Shown piece by piece: positions 19,161-28,826 of a stretch of DNA of 64,000 nt (position 1 is the stretch's first letter; every line of letters begins with the position of its first letter). Origin of the DNA: Hyphomicrobiales bacterium (GTDB lineage: Bacteria; Pseudomonadota; Alphaproteobacteria; Rhizobiales; Beijerinckiaceae). The position numbers were made by a program, and so were the translations under genes. The DNA is taken from contig CAKNFJ010000001.1 in the NCBI GenBank assembly GCA_930633495.1, positions 1,116,001 to 1,180,000 of the forward strand. The letters are read 5' to 3'. Below the pieces are notes generated by a model. That model was not told where the DNA came from and did not search any database. It worked only from the letters and a program-made list of their open reading frames with translations.

Positions 19161-19921
19161 CGGCGCAGAGCGCACCCAGACGGAAGCCCGGCCTCGCCCT
19201 GCCGACCGTTCTCACCGTTATCGGCATGCTGGTGCTGTGCCTCCTTGGCAGCTGGCAGCTTCAGCGCATGCAGGAGAAACACGCCTATATCGACCGCCTG
19301 CAGACGCAGGCGGCCGGGACGCCCGTCCCGATCCCGCCAAGCGCCAACTGGGCCAAGCTCGACGCCGCTTCGCTCGACCTGACCCGCGTCACCGCCAAGG
19401 GCACCTATGTCGACGGGCCGATCGCGGGCGTGCGCACCACGATCGCCGCCGGGCCGCCCGGCACGCGCCAGCTTTCGGGCTTCGGGCGCTGGGTCTTCCA
19501 GGGCTTCAGGCTGGAGGACGGCGGAATCATCCTGGTCAATCGCGGCTTCGTGCCCGAAAGCCGGATGGGCCAGATCGGCCCGGCGAGCGGTCCCGACAGG
19601 ATCACGGGCTTCCTGCGGGCGCCCGAGACCCGCAACAGCTTCACGCCGGAAGACCTGCCGGCGATCCGCGAGTTCTACACGCGCGATCCCGCCGCGATCG
19701 CGGCTGCGCTCGGCCTGCCGCCCGCGCCGTTCTATCTCGAGGCGGAGCGCGAGGGCGACGGGCTGACGCCACCGGCCGGCGTCGATGTGCGCGAGCTGAT
19801 CGGCCGCATCCCCGACAACCACCTGCAATACGCCCTGACCTGGTTCGGGCTGGCGCTGACGCTGCTCGGGGTGTTCGCGGCTTATGTCTGGCAGGCGCGA
19901 AAGGCCACGAATTCGGCTTGA
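19157..19921 (+). CDS. SURF1 family cytochrome oxidase biogenesis protein
   Basis: A 254-residue protein with the SURF1 architecture: one helix at each end (LPTVLTVIGMLVLCLLGSWQL and ALTWFGLALTLLGVFAAYVW) and a periplasmic loop between containing GFGRWVFQGFRL, ILVNRGFVP and DNHLQYALTW motifs. SURF1 supplies heme a to subunit I. It starts at GTG overlapping the DUF983 stop (GTGA). Confidence 0.95.
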   Translation: MTAQSAPRRKPGLALPTVLTVIGMLVLCLLGSWQLQRMQEKHAYIDRLQTQAAGTPVPIPPSANWAKLDAASLDLTRVTAKGTYVDGPIAGVRTTIAAGPPGTRQLSGFGRWVFQGFRLEDGGIILVNRGFVPESRMGQIGPASGPDRITGFLRAPETRNSFTPEDLPAIREFYTRDPAAIAAALGLPPAPFYLEAEREGDGLTPPAGVDVRELIGRIPDNHLQYALTWFGLALTLLGVFAAYVWQARKATNSA

Positions 19922-19930
19922 GTTCGCAAG

Positions 19931-20042
19931 CCCTCATCCTGAGGAGCAGCCAAAGGCTGCGTCTCGAAGGATGCTTCAGCAGGTTCCAGAGATATCTGGA
20001 TCATCCTTCGAGACGCCGCTAAGCGGCTCCTCAGGATGAGGG
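19931..20042. repeat. Palindromic repeat family D, copy 1
   Basis: CCCTCATCCTGAGGA at the left end is exactly complementary to TCCTCAGGATGAGGG at the right end, with further inner pairing (GTCTCGAAGGATG / CATCCTTCGAGAC). A shortened relative lies at 30935-30981. This type of palindrome is common between rhizobial genes. It starts 9 bases after the SURF1 stop. Confidence 0.75.
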
Positions 20043-20352
20043 CTGGACTTCCCAACCGGCTGGGGAGAGCGACGGTTTCGCCCCTCTCCCCTCCAGCCTA
20101 GCGCTGGTTTCAGAGACCGCGTCCAGCGGCAACTAATGGATCTTGGGAGTGAGCAAATGGCTCTCCTAGCGTCCTTACGTCAGAAAATCGGCAGTCATAT
20201 GCCTGCTGACTCGGGCTTGAATCCGAAGTCCACACGAGGTTTGGACCCCCGTCCGAGTTCCCAACGGCAAGCACCATCGCTCATGTCAGCGGCGCCGTCA
20301 ATACTTCCGTAATGGATCTTAAATTACAATTCAGCGTGAATGCGCTTCGGTT
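20043..20352. other. Non-coding stretch upstream of thrC
   Basis: About 310 bases of lower G+C than the surroundings. A 58-codon open frame (20136-20312) has no convincing ribosome-binding site or family resemblance and is not called. No RNA gene was recognised. It may be old repeat debris. Confidence 0.4.
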
Positions 20353-20381
20353 TTGCCGAAATCGCCGGACCGGCCTATAGC
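20353..20381 (+). promoter_or_regulatory. Putative thrC promoter
   Basis: TTGCCG (20353-20358), a 17-base spacer and TATAGC (20376-20381); each hexamer matches the sigma-70 consensus in four of six positions. Transcription would start about 25 bases ahead of the thrC GTG. Confidence 0.45.
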
Positions 20382-20410
20382 ATCAGGCGAAGATCACCGA
20401 GGCCAAGATC

Positions 20411-21826
20411 GTGCTGCATGTCTCCACCCGGGGTGAAGCCCCGGCGCTCAGCTTTTCCGATGCGCTCCTGACCGGGCTTGCCCGTGACGGCGGACTCTAT
20501 CTGCCGCAAAGCTGGCCGACGCTGACTCAAGCGGAGATCGGCGGTTTTGCGGGCCGGCCATATAGCGCTGTGGCGGAGCGCGTGCTCGGCGCGCTGAGCG
20601 ACGGCGACGTCGAGAGCGACGCGCTCTCCGGCATGATCCGCGAGGCCTATGCCGGCTTCCGTCACCCGGCGGTCTGCCCGCTGACGCAGATCGGCGACAA
20701 TCTCTTCGTGCTGGAACTCTTCCACGGCCCGACGCTCGCCTTCAAGGATGTGGCGATGCAGCTGCTGGGCCGGCTGATGGACCATGTGCTCGGCCAGCGC
20801 GGCCAGCGTGCCACCATCGTCGGCGCGACCTCGGGCGACACCGGCGGCGCCGCCATCGACGCCTTCAAGGGGCTGAAGAGCGTCGATGTCTTCATCCTCT
20901 ATCCGCAGGGCCGCGTCTCCGACGTGCAGCGCCGGCAGATGACGACGGTGGACGCGCCGAACGTCCATGCCATCGCCGTCGAAGGCACCTTCGACGACTG
21001 CCAGAATCTCGTGAAGGCGATGTTCAACCATCATGCCTTCCGCGACGAGATCGGGCTCTCGGGCGTGAACTCGATCAACTGGGCCCGCATCGCCGCGCAG
21101 GTCGTCTACTACTTCACCTCCGCCGTTTCGCTCGGCGGCCCCGGGCGCAAGGTCTCCTTCACCGTGCCCACGGGCAATTTCGGCGATATCCTCGCCGGCT
21201 GGGTCGCCAAGCAGATGGGCCTGCCGGTCGAGCGGCTGGTCATCGCGACCAACAGCAACGACATCCTGGCGCGCACCCTCGAAACCGGCGCCTACGAGAT
21301 GCGCGGCGTCGCCGCCACGACCTCGCCGTCGATGGACATCCAGATTTCCTCCAACTTCGAGCGGCTGCTGTTCGAGGCCCATGATCGCGACGGCGCCGCC
21401 GTGCGCCGGCTGATGCAGTCGCTGCAGCAATCCGGTCGCTTCGAGATCGCGGCCAAGCCGCTCGCGCGGCTGCGCGGCGAGTTCGACGCCGCCTCCCAAA
21501 GCGAGGATGCGGTCGCCGCCGAAATCCGGAAGAGCTGGAACGAGGCCGGCTATCTGCTCGATCCGCACACCGCGATCGGCGTCGGCGCCGCAAGGCAGGC
21601 GCTCAAGCGCGATCCGGCGACGCCGATGATCGTGCTCGGCACGGCCCATCCCGCCAAGTTCCCGGTTGCGGTCAAGGCCGCGAGCGGTGTCGAGCCGGAA
21701 CTGCCGGCCCATCTGGCGGACCTCATGACGCGCAAGGAGCGGCTGACGCTGCTGCCGAACGATCTCGGCAAGGTCGAGGCCTTCGTGCGCGAGCATGCGC
21801 GGGCCGTCCGCGGAGCGGCGGCGTGA
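20411..21826 (+). CDS. thrC: Threonine synthase
   Basis: A 471-residue PLP enzyme converting O-phosphohomoserine to threonine. The N-terminus (LHVSTRGEAPALSF) and the PLP lysine K112 in HGPTLAFKDVAMQ are characteristic of the long (type 2) threonine synthase; GATSGDTGGAA is the phosphate-binding loop. It starts at GTG, the only in-frame start giving the family N-terminus. The stop overlaps the start of the M16 peptidase gene. The thrB homoserine kinase lies elsewhere in the window (34.6-35.5 kb). Confidence 0.96.
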   Translation: MLHVSTRGEAPALSFSDALLTGLARDGGLYLPQSWPTLTQAEIGGFAGRPYSAVAERVLGALSDGDVESDALSGMIREAYAGFRHPAVCPLTQIGDNLFVLELFHGPTLAFKDVAMQLLGRLMDHVLGQRGQRATIVGATSGDTGGAAIDAFKGLKSVDVFILYPQGRVSDVQRRQMTTVDAPNVHAIAVEGTFDDCQNLVKAMFNHHAFRDEIGLSGVNSINWARIAAQVVYYFTSAVSLGGPGRKVSFTVPTGNFGDILAGWVAKQMGLPVERLVIATNSNDILARTLETGAYEMRGVAATTSPSMDIQISSNFERLLFEAHDRDGAAVRRLMQSLQQSGRFEIAAKPLARLRGEFDAASQSEDAVAAEIRKSWNEAGYLLDPHTAIGVGAARQALKRDPATPMIVLGTAHPAKFPVAVKAASGVEPELPAHLADLMTRKERLTLLPNDLGKVEAFVREHARAVRGAAA

Positions 21827-23163
21827 GCGCGGTTCCGCCAGTGGAAGAAGCCGAACTCGCGGTGCCGGCGCGACCCCAGGGCGCCCATGACCCCGAAGTC
21901 GAGCTGACCACGCTGCCTTCGGGGCTGCGCATCGTCTCGCAGCGCATGGACCACGCCGCGACCGTCTCCCTCGGCATCTGGATCGGGGCGGGCTCGCGCG
22001 ACGAGCTGCCGCATGAGCATGGCCTCGCGCATCTGCTCGAACATATGGCGTTCAAGGGTACAGCACGACGCAACGCCCGCGAGATCGCCGAAGAGATCGA
22101 AGGCGTCGGCGGCGACCTCAATGCCGCGACCAGCGTCGAATACACCTGCTACACCGCCCGCGTGCTCGGCACCGATCTCGAGCTCGCCGTCGACATCCTC
22201 GCGGACATCGTGACCTCGCCCGCCCTCACCGAAGAGGAGCTGAAGCGCGAGAAGGGTGTCATCCTGCAGGAGATCTCCGCCGTCCAGGACACGCCGGACG
22301 ACCTCGTCTACGACCGCTTCCTGCAGGCCGCCTTCCCCGACCAGCCGATCGGCCGGCCGATCCTCGGCACGGTCAAGACGGTGAAGAACTTCACGCCCGC
22401 GGCGATCCGGGCCTATCTCGCCCGCAACTACCATGCCGGCAACATGGTGCTGGCGGCCTCCGGCGCCGTCGAGCATCGCGAGCTGGTCGCGCTCGCCCGC
22501 ACCCATCTGTCCTCGCTTCCGGCGCAGCCGACCGAGGTGCCGGAGCGGGAGCCCGGCGAGTATCGCGGCGGCGAGGCTCGCATCGGCAGCGACGAGGAGC
22601 AGGTCCATCTCGTGCTCGGCCTGCCCGGCAAGCCCTTCGCCGGGGGCACGCATTATCCGTTGCAGATCTTCGCCTCGGTCCTCGGCGGCGGATTGTCGTC
22701 GCGGCTCTTCCAGGAGGTGCGCGAGGAGCGCGGCCTCGCCTATGCGATCGACGCCTTCCACTGGCCCTTCTCGGATTGCGGCGTCTTCGGCATCGGCGCC
22801 GGGACCGCTCCGGAGGATGTCGGAGAGCTGATCGAGGTGGCGCTCGCCTGCCTGCGGCAGGCGGCCGAAGATGTCAGCGAGGTCGAGGTCGCCCGCGCCC
22901 GCGCGCAGATGAAGGTGGGGCTGCTCGCCTCGCTGGAGAGCCCCGGCGGCAAGCTGGAGCAAATGGCGCGGCAGGTGCTGATCTTCGGCCGGGCTATCCC
23001 GCGCGAGGAGCTGGCCGCCCGGCTCGACGCGGTGACGCTGGAGGATGTGCGCGCCGCCGGCCGCTCGCTGCTCGGCCACCAGCCGACGATCGCCGCCATC
23101 GGGCCGATCCAGGGCATCCCCGCCGCCAAGCGCCTGCGCCAGGCGGCCCGGGCAGCGGACTGA
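21823..23163 (+). CDS. M16 family zinc metallopeptidase
   Basis: A 446-residue processing-peptidase-type protein. The inverted zinc motif HXXEH is H70-LL-E73-H74 in HGLAHLLEHMAFKG, with the downstream glutamate region (GGDLNAATSVEYT). The C-terminal M16_C domain contains the RLFQEVREERGLAY motif. The family resembles mitochondrial processing peptidase beta and bacterial single-domain M16B enzymes; the substrate is unknown. It is translationally coupled to thrC (GTGA), a conserved rhizobial pairing. Confidence 0.94.
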   Translation: MSAVPPVEEAELAVPARPQGAHDPEVELTTLPSGLRIVSQRMDHAATVSLGIWIGAGSRDELPHEHGLAHLLEHMAFKGTARRNAREIAEEIEGVGGDLNAATSVEYTCYTARVLGTDLELAVDILADIVTSPALTEEELKREKGVILQEISAVQDTPDDLVYDRFLQAAFPDQPIGRPILGTVKTVKNFTPAAIRAYLARNYHAGNMVLAASGAVEHRELVALARTHLSSLPAQPTEVPEREPGEYRGGEARIGSDEEQVHLVLGLPGKPFAGGTHYPLQIFASVLGGGLSSRLFQEVREERGLAYAIDAFHWPFSDCGVFGIGAGTAPEDVGELIEVALACLRQAAEDVSEVEVARARAQMKVGLLASLESPGGKLEQMARQVLIFGRAIPREELAARLDAVTLEDVRAAGRSLLGHQPTIAAIGPIQGIPAAKRLRQAARAAD

Positions 23164-23169
23164 ACGGCG

Positions 23170-23769
23170 ATGGCGCTCTTCCGTTTCCCGAGCGAGCCGC
23201 CGAGCCGCCCGCTGATCCGGACGCCGAATCTCTATCTGCGCGCACCCCAGGCGAGCGATTATTCCGCCTGGGCCATCCTGCGCATCGAAAGCCGGGACTT
23301 CCTGACGCCCTGGGAGCCGAGCTGGAACGAGGACGACCTCACCCGGACCTCCTTCCGGCTCCGCGCCAAGCGCGCGGCCCGCGAGATCGCCGGCGACGAG
23401 GCGTATTCGCTGTTCATCTTCGAAGCCCATTCCGAAGTGCTGATCGGCGGGCTGACGCTCGGCCTCATCCGCCGTGGCGTCGCCCAGGCCTGTACGCTCG
23501 GCTACTGGATGGGCAAGCGCCACGCCGGCCGGGGCCATATGACCGAGGCGGTGCGCGGGGCGGTGCGCTTCGCCTTCTCGGATCTCGCCCTGCACCGGGT
23601 CGAGGCCGCCTGCCTGCCGAGCAACGAGCCTTCCCGGCGCCTGCTGGAGCGCGTCGGATTCAAGCATGAAGGGCTGGCGCGGGCCTATCTCAAGATCAAC
23701 GGCAACTGGGCCGATCACCTGCTCTACGCCATCCTGTCGGGCGACGGGATGCCGGGGGAGCGAGCGTGA
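23170..23769 (+). CDS. GNAT family N-acetyltransferase (RimJ/RimL type)
   Basis: A 199-residue acetyltransferase. The acetyl-CoA loop is visible in [19 protein letters not shown] and the C-terminal [20 protein letters not shown] matches the RimJ/RimL subgroup, which acetylates ribosomal or other protein N-termini; the target here is unknown. It starts 6 bases after the M16 stop and its end overlaps the next open frame, so it is probably in the thrC transcript. Confidence 0.92.
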   Translation: MALFRFPSEPPSRPLIRTPNLYLRAPQASDYSAWAILRIESRDFLTPWEPSWNEDDLTRTSFRLRAKRAAREIAGDEAYSLFIFEAHSEVLIGGLTLGLIRRGVAQACTLGYWMGKRHAGRGHMTEAVRGAVRFAFSDLALHRVEAACLPSNEPSRRLLERVGFKHEGLARAYLKINGNWADHLLYAILSGDGMPGERA

Positions 23770-23846
23770 CGGGGGCTGTTGACCACAGCCACGCTCTGCC
23801 TTGCCCTTGCCATGAGCGGCCGATAGGGATTTTCGTTCAAACACGA

Positions 23847-26786
23847 ATGATCTTGTCCCGCCTGACAGCCGAGCACAGCTTGTCCATTTCCGAGCGTCTT
23901 CTCCGGATCGGCCTTGCCGTCGCCGGCCTTGCCTTGTGGTTCAGCCTCGCAGCCGTGACGCCGGCCAGCGCCGTCGATGCCGTGCGCGTCCCGGTCGACG
24001 TGCCGGTGATCGACCTCACCAACGTCGTCGAACGCAACAAGTCGGACGGCGACGTCATCCAGATCTCAACCGCGCCGGGGCCGGACGGCATCGTCCGGCG
24101 CATCGCGGTGAGAGCGCGCGAATCCGGCGCGCGGCCGGACTGGATCGTGTTCGCGCTCACCAATGATTCCGACGAGCAGATCGACAGGCTGCTGGTCGCA
24201 CCCTTCCACCGCCTGATCGGTTCCGGCGTGATCTGGCCCGACCTCGGCGACAAGCGCATCGAGGCAGTGACCGCGAGCCAGGGCCTTTCGCCGGACCGCG
24301 AGGCGAGCCCCGATGCCGACGTCTTCCTGATCACGCTCGACCCCGGCACGACGGTCACCTTCGTCGCGGAGCTGAAATCGCCGAACCTGCCGCAGCTCTA
24401 CCTCTTCGAGCCGGAAGCCTATCGCCAGAAGACCAACGGGCTCACCCTCTACAAGGGCATCATCATCGGCATCGCCGGCCTGCTCGCCCTGTTCCTCACG
24501 ATCATCTTCGTGGTCAAGGGCGCGGTGATCTTCCCGGCTGCGGCGGCGCTCGCCTGGGCGGTGCTGGCCTATGCCGGCCTCGATTTCGGCTTCTTCCAGC
24601 GCCTCTTCCCGCTCACGCCGGCGATCGAGCGCATCTACCGCGCCGGCGCCGAGGTCGTGCTGGCCGCGACGCTGCTCGTCTTCCTCTTCGCCTATCTCAA
24701 TTTGTCGCGCTGGCATGTGCGCTACGGCCACGTCACGGCGATCTGGATCCTCGGGCTTGCCGGGCTGACCGGCCTTGCCGTCTTCGACGCGCCGATGGCG
24801 GCCGGCATCGCGCGCATCTCCATCGCCGCCGTCGCGGCCGTCGGCTTCGTGCTGGTCGTGCATCTGGCGACCCATGGCTATGAGCGCGCCGTGATGCTGA
24901 TCCCGACCTGGTTCCTGCTCGCGGTCTGGGTCACGGCCGCCAGTTTCACCGTGACCGGGCAGTTTCAACGAGATCTGGTCGCCCCTGCCCTGCTGGGCGG
25001 CCTCGTGCTGATCGTGCTGCTGATCGGCTTCACCGTGATCCAGCATGCCTTCGCCGGCGGCGCGATCTCGCAGGGGCTGGTGTCCGACACCGAACGCCGT
25101 GCGCTGGCCCTCTCCGGCTCCGGCGACCTCGTCTTCGACTGGGACGTCAGCTCCGACAAGGTCTTCGTCTCGCCGCAGATCGAGGCGCTGCTCGGCCTGC
25201 CCAAGGGTGCGCTCGAAGGCTCGGCCGCACGCTGGCTGGAGCACATGCACGTCGCCGACCGCGACCGCTACCGCGTGACTCTCGACGCCGTGCTGGAGCA
25301 GCGCCGGGGCAAGCTCAACCTCGACCTGCGCCTGCGCGCGGCGAGCGGCGCCTATCACTGGTTCAACGTCAAGGCGCGACCGGTCCTCGGCTCGGACGGC
25401 GAGGTCGTCCGCGTCATCGGCACGCTCGCCGACGTCACCGAGCAGCGCACCGCGCAGGAGCGGCTGCTGCACGATGCCGTCCATGACAACCTGACCGGCC
25501 TGCCCAACCGCAAGCTGTTCCAGGACCGGCTCGGCGCGATCTTCGGCTTCACCCGCGCCGACGACAACATCCGCCCGACCGTTCTCGTGATCGATGTCGA
25601 CCGCTTCAAGCAGGTCAACGAATCGGTCGGCTTCTCGGCAGGCGACTCGATCCTGCTGACGCTGGCACGGCGCCTCGGCCGGCTGCTCAGGGCGCAGGAC
25701 ACGCTCGCCCGCATCGGCGGCGACACCTTCGCGATGATCCTCGTCTCGGAGCGCGACCCGGAGCGCATCCTGGCGCTCGCCGAGCTGGTGCGCCGCGCGG
25801 TCTCGACGCCGATCACCTATGCCGAGCGCGAGATCGTGCTGACGCCCTCGATCGGCCTTGCCCTGTTCGACCCCTCCCCCGCCGCCCGCAAGGACGACGC
25901 GCTGAAGAATGCCGAGCTCGCCATGGCCCATGCCAAGCGCCAGGGCGGCAACAAGATCGAGGTCTTCGTGCCGGCGATGCGGACCGACCGCAACGACCGC
26001 CTTGCCCTCGAAAGCGATCTGCGCCGGGCGATCGAGCGCGGCGAGATCCAGGTGATGTACCAGCCGATCGTCCGGCTGGAGGATCGCACCATCGCCGGTT
26101 TCGAGGCGCTGGTGCGCTGGGACCATCCGCGCGAAGGCCGGCTGATGCCGCAGGACTTCCTCGCCATCGCCGAGGAAACCGGGCTGATCGTCGATCTCGG
26201 CATCTATGTGATGGACCGGACGGCACGTGAGCTCGAAGCCTGGCAGGCGGCGCTCGAGGTCGATCCGCCGATCTTCGCCAGCGTCAACGTCTCCAGCCGC
26301 CAGCTCTTGCGCCACGACCTGCTGCACGACGTGAAGACCGTGCTCGGACGCCGGCGCGTGCTGCCGGGGACGCTGAAGCTGGAAATCACCGAGAGCCTCG
26401 TGATGGAGAATCCGGAATACGCCGCGCAGATGCTGCAGCGCATCCGCGACCTCGGCGCCGGCCTCTCGCTCGACGATTTCGGGACGGGCTATTCCTCGCT
26501 GTCCTATCTGCAGCGCTTCCCGTTCGACACGATCAAGATCGACCAGAGCTTCGTGCGCCAGATGGGCAATGGCCGCCCGCCCGTGATCCTGCGCTCGATC
26601 GTCCAGCTCGCCTCCGATCTCGGCATGGATGTGGTGGCGGAGGGCGCGGAGAGCGAGTCCGATGCGATCGAGCTCTACCAGCTCGGCTGCCAGTACGCGC
26701 AGGGCTACATCTTCGGCCAGCCGATGACGGCGGCAGAAGCCCGCCGCCTGATGGGCGCGACGGCCTCGGCGACGGAAGCGGCCTGA
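23847..26786 (+). CDS. Membrane c-di-GMP protein with PAS, degenerate GGDEF and EAL domains
   Basis: About 979 residues. An export signal ([22 protein letters not shown]) is followed by a periplasmic beta domain, then seven membrane helices (7TMR-DISM-like arrangement), a PAS domain ([17 protein letters not shown]...), a GGDEF domain and an EAL domain. The GGDEF active site reads GGDTF, so cyclase activity is doubtful, but an RAQD inhibitory-site motif lies five residues upstream. The EAL domain keeps [28 protein letters not shown] and VAEGAES, so phosphodiesterase activity is expected. The frame opens at GTG 23766, but the first 27 codons look non-coding; ATG 23847 gives a clean signal peptide. 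Confidence 0.92.
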   Translation: MILSRLTAEHSLSISERLLRIGLAVAGLALWFSLAAVTPASAVDAVRVPVDVPVIDLTNVVERNKSDGDVIQISTAPGPDGIVRRIAVRARESGARPDWIVFALTNDSDEQIDRLLVAPFHRLIGSGVIWPDLGDKRIEAVTASQGLSPDREASPDADVFLITLDPGTTVTFVAELKSPNLPQLYLFEPEAYRQKTNGLTLYKGIIIGIAGLLALFLTIIFVVKGAVIFPAAAALAWAVLAYAGLDFGFFQRLFPLTPAIERIYRAGAEVVLAATLLVFLFAYLNLSRWHVRYGHVTAIWILGLAGLTGLAVFDAPMAAGIARISIAAVAAVGFVLVVHLATHGYERAVMLIPTWFLLAVWVTAASFTVTGQFQRDLVAPALLGGLVLIVLLIGFTVIQHAFAGGAISQGLVSDTERRALALSGSGDLVFDWDVSSDKVFVSPQIEALLGLPKGALEGSAARWLEHMHVADRDRYRVTLDAVLEQRRGKLNLDLRLRAASGAYHWFNVKARPVLGSDGEVVRVIGTLADVTEQRTAQERLLHDAVHDNLTGLPNRKLFQDRLGAIFGFTRADDNIRPTVLVIDVDRFKQVNESVGFSAGDSILLTLARRLGRLLRAQDTLARIGGDTFAMILVSERDPERILALAELVRRAVSTPITYAEREIVLTPSIGLALFDPSPAARKDDALKNAELAMAHAKRQGGNKIEVFVPAMRTDRNDRLALESDLRRAIERGEIQVMYQPIVRLEDRTIAGFEALVRWDHPREGRLMPQDFLAIAEETGLIVDLGIYVMDRTARELEAWQAALEVDPPIFASVNVSSRQLLRHDLLHDVKTVLGRRRVLPGTLKLEITESLVMENPEYAAQMLQRIRDLGAGLSLDDFGTGYSSLSYLQRFPFDTIKIDQSFVRQMGNGRPPVILRSIVQLASDLGMDVVAEGAESESDAIELYQLGCQYAQGYIFGQPMTAAEARRLMGATASATEAA

Positions 26787-26828
26787 ACGGCACCGACAAC
26801 GGATCGCAGGGCTTCCAGCACCAGCCTT

Positions 26829-26957
26829 GTCATTCCGGGGCGCGCCGCAGGCGCGAACCCGGAACCCACGACTGGGCGAGACATTTGATGCGTGGTTGCG
26901 AGCGGCTCACCCGGTCGTGGGTTCCGGGTTCTTCGCTCCGCAAAGCCCCGGAATGAC
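26829..26957. repeat. Palindromic repeat family B, copy 1
   Basis: GTCATTCCGGGG and CCCCGGAATGAC form the ends; internal GAACCCGGAACCCACGACTGGG is answered by the inverted block CCGGTCGTGGGTTCCGGGTTC. A second copy lies at 40982-41112. It sits between the convergent 3' ends of the c-di-GMP protein and yqgE. Confidence 0.78.
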
Positions 26958-26971
26958 AACGGGATAGCTTC

Positions 26972-27583
26972 TCACGCGTGGCCGGCGTTGCGGGAGAGGA
27001 AGGCGGGATCGATCCCGATCTTGTTCAGCGCGCGCTGGTACTTCGTCTCGACGCTGTCGTCGAAGAGCAGCTCCGGATCGGCCGGACAATGCAGCCAACC
27101 ATTGGACTGGATCTCGGCTTCGAGCTGGCCGGCTGCCCAGCCGGCATAGCCCAGGGCGAGAACCGCGTTCTCCGGCCCGCTGCCGATGGCGATGGCACGC
27201 AGGATGTCCAGCGTCGCCGTCAGGCAGATGCCGTCGTCGATCGGCAGCGTCGCCGATTCGAGGAAGAAATCCGCCGTATGCAGCACGAAGCCGCGCTTGG
27301 TCTCGACCGGGCCGCCCCGCAGAACCTGCATCTTCTCGGCCTGGCTGGGCAGCTGAATGATCTCGTCAGACGGGATGACGTCAAGCTGAACGAGAAGGTC
27401 GGGAAAGCGTGTGTCGCCGGCCGGCTTGTTGACGATGATGCCCATCGCCCCGTCCTCGGAATGGGCGCAGACATAGACGACGCTGCGGCTGAAGCGCGTG
27501 TCGCTCATGCCGGGCATCGCGATCAGGCACTGCCCGTCGAGATAGCTGCGGCCGCCGAGGCGTGACTGTGAGCCGATCTTCAT
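26972..27583 (-). CDS. YqgE/AlgH family protein
   Basis: A 203-residue protein of the YqgE/AlgH family (DUF179). Conserved blocks include [33 protein letters not shown] and the C-terminal [14 protein letters not shown] with SNGWL. The biochemical function is not established; the AlgH name comes from a Pseudomonas alginate regulator. It is divergently arranged with the DsbD-like gene, about 260 bases apart. Confidence 0.93.
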   Translation of the reverse strand: MKIGSQSRLGGRSYLDGQCLIAMPGMSDTRFSRSVVYVCAHSEDGAMGIIVNKPAGDTRFPDLLVQLDVIPSDEIIQLPSQAEKMQVLRGGPVETKRGFVLHTADFFLESATLPIDDGICLTATLDILRAIAIGSGPENAVLALGYAGWAAGQLEAEIQSNGWLHCPADPELLFDDSVETKYQRALNKIGIDPAFLSRNAGHA

Positions 27584-27844
27584 GAGGCCATGCTAGTGGT
27601 TGTCGGGGAGTCTCGGCAAGGCTCGCGTGCGAAACGACGGTTCAAGGGCCTCCAACAACCTCCTCCGCGGGAGCCGCGGGCCATCACGTTCCCGTGCGAA
27701 GCGGGCGAACCGGCGGCTGCGGCAACCGGCATCGCGATTGCGCCCCATTCCTGCACGAGATTAGGCCCTCGCAGAGATCGGCCGTCCCGCAGGGAGATGC
27801 AGGTTTTGTTCGCTTTTCGGCTTGGCAATGGGTAAGGCAGGGTC

Positions 27845-28708
27845 GTGAATCGCGTTTTTTCCCTGTTGACCATCGCGCCCCTCGCGCTTGGCGCCGCAGC
27901 GCATGCGCAGGAAGCCGCCACCGAAGCCGCGATGTCGCCCTGGTCGACGGGCGAGCACGCGAAGCTGCGCCTGATCGCCGGCCCGACCACGCCCGCTGGC
28001 AAGCAGCGCGTCGGCGTCGAGATCGTGATGTCCCCCGGGTTCAAGACCTATTGGCGCAGCCCCGGCGAGTTCGGCGTGCCGCCTGCTTTCGACTGGTCGG
28101 GCTCGACCAATATCGGGGGCCTCGACGTGCGCTGGCCGGTCCCCGAGCGCTTCCAGGATTCGGCCGGCTATTCCATCGGCTATGTCGGCGAGATCGTGAT
28201 CCCGATCTCGGTGCAGCCCGTCGATCCGTCGCGGCCGGTCATGATCGTGCTCAAGCTCGACTATGCGGTCTGCGAAAAGATCTGCATCCCCGCCAGGGGC
28301 GAGGCGAGCCTGTGGCTCGAACCCGGCGTCACGACGGTGACCTCGCCGCGGCTGGAGAGCTTCGAGAAGCGCGTCCCGGCATCGATCAAGCCGGGTCCGC
28401 ACAAGGAGAAGACCGCCATCCTCGACGCCGGGCTCGACGACACCGTGGTCGATCCGGGGCTAAGGCTCATCCTCCAGGCTCCGCCGGAAGGCAAGATCGA
28501 GGATGTCTTCGTCGAAGGCCCCGGCCAGTGGTCATTCGGCAAGCCGCGGCTGACGCCACAGCCGGACGGCACGACGCTGGCCCAGATCCGCATCAACGAG
28601 CGGCCGAAGGGCGCAGCCGGCCCGGTGCCGCTGGTCTTCACCATCCGCGGGACGCCCAAGCCCGTCGAGACGCGACTCGAACTCGACATCCCCGCCGGCA
28701 AGCCCTAA
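27845..28708 (+). CDS. DsbD N-terminal domain-like periplasmic protein
   Basis: A 287-residue exported protein with a signal peptide (LLTIAPLALGAAAHAQ). The body matches the DsbD alpha (DsbDN) immunoglobulin-like domain: YWRSPGEFGVPP, followed by LDYAVCEKICIPARGEASL with the redox cysteine pair CEKIC. There is no DsbD membrane domain or thioredoxin domain, so it is a stand-alone periplasmic domain of the type that accepts electrons from CcdA/ScsB-like partners encoded elsewhere. It starts at GTG. A peroxiredoxin gene follows after 118 bases. Confidence 0.88.
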   Translation: MNRVFSLLTIAPLALGAAAHAQEAATEAAMSPWSTGEHAKLRLIAGPTTPAGKQRVGVEIVMSPGFKTYWRSPGEFGVPPAFDWSGSTNIGGLDVRWPVPERFQDSAGYSIGYVGEIVIPISVQPVDPSRPVMIVLKLDYAVCEKICIPARGEASLWLEPGVTTVTSPRLESFEKRVPASIKPGPHKEKTAILDAGLDDTVVDPGLRLILQAPPEGKIEDVFVEGPGQWSFGKPRLTPQPDGTTLAQIRINERPKGAAGPVPLVFTIRGTPKPVETRLELDIPAGKP

Positions 28709-28732
28709 TCCCTGAGGCGAAGCGGCCCTGGG

Positions 28733-28778
28733 GCCGGATCCGCCCAGCTTGTCTCAAGCCGGACGGTGAATCCGTCTC
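28733..28778. repeat. Bulged-hairpin repeat family F, copy 1
   Basis: A 46-base unit: GCCGGATCCG, a 22-base imperfect palindrome (CCCAGCTTG...CAAGCCGGAC), then GGTGAATCCGTCTC. The other copy, at 60423-60468, has identical flanks and length but a different stem sequence. It lies in the gap before the peroxiredoxin gene. Confidence 0.7.
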
Positions 28779-28826
28779 CCGCCTTACTGCAATCCTTCGG
28801 CCGCGGGCTTCACGGAGAAAGACGCC

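Noticed and set aside
20136-20312. A 58-codon frame upstream of thrC that could be a leader peptide
   Set aside because: It has no threonine/isoleucine codon run, no ribosome-binding site and ends well before the likely thrC promoter.
23766-23846. Extended N-terminus of the c-di-GMP protein from GTG 23766
   Set aside because: The 27 extra residues are Cys/His-rich and would bury the signal peptide; ATG 23847 gives a clean export signal.
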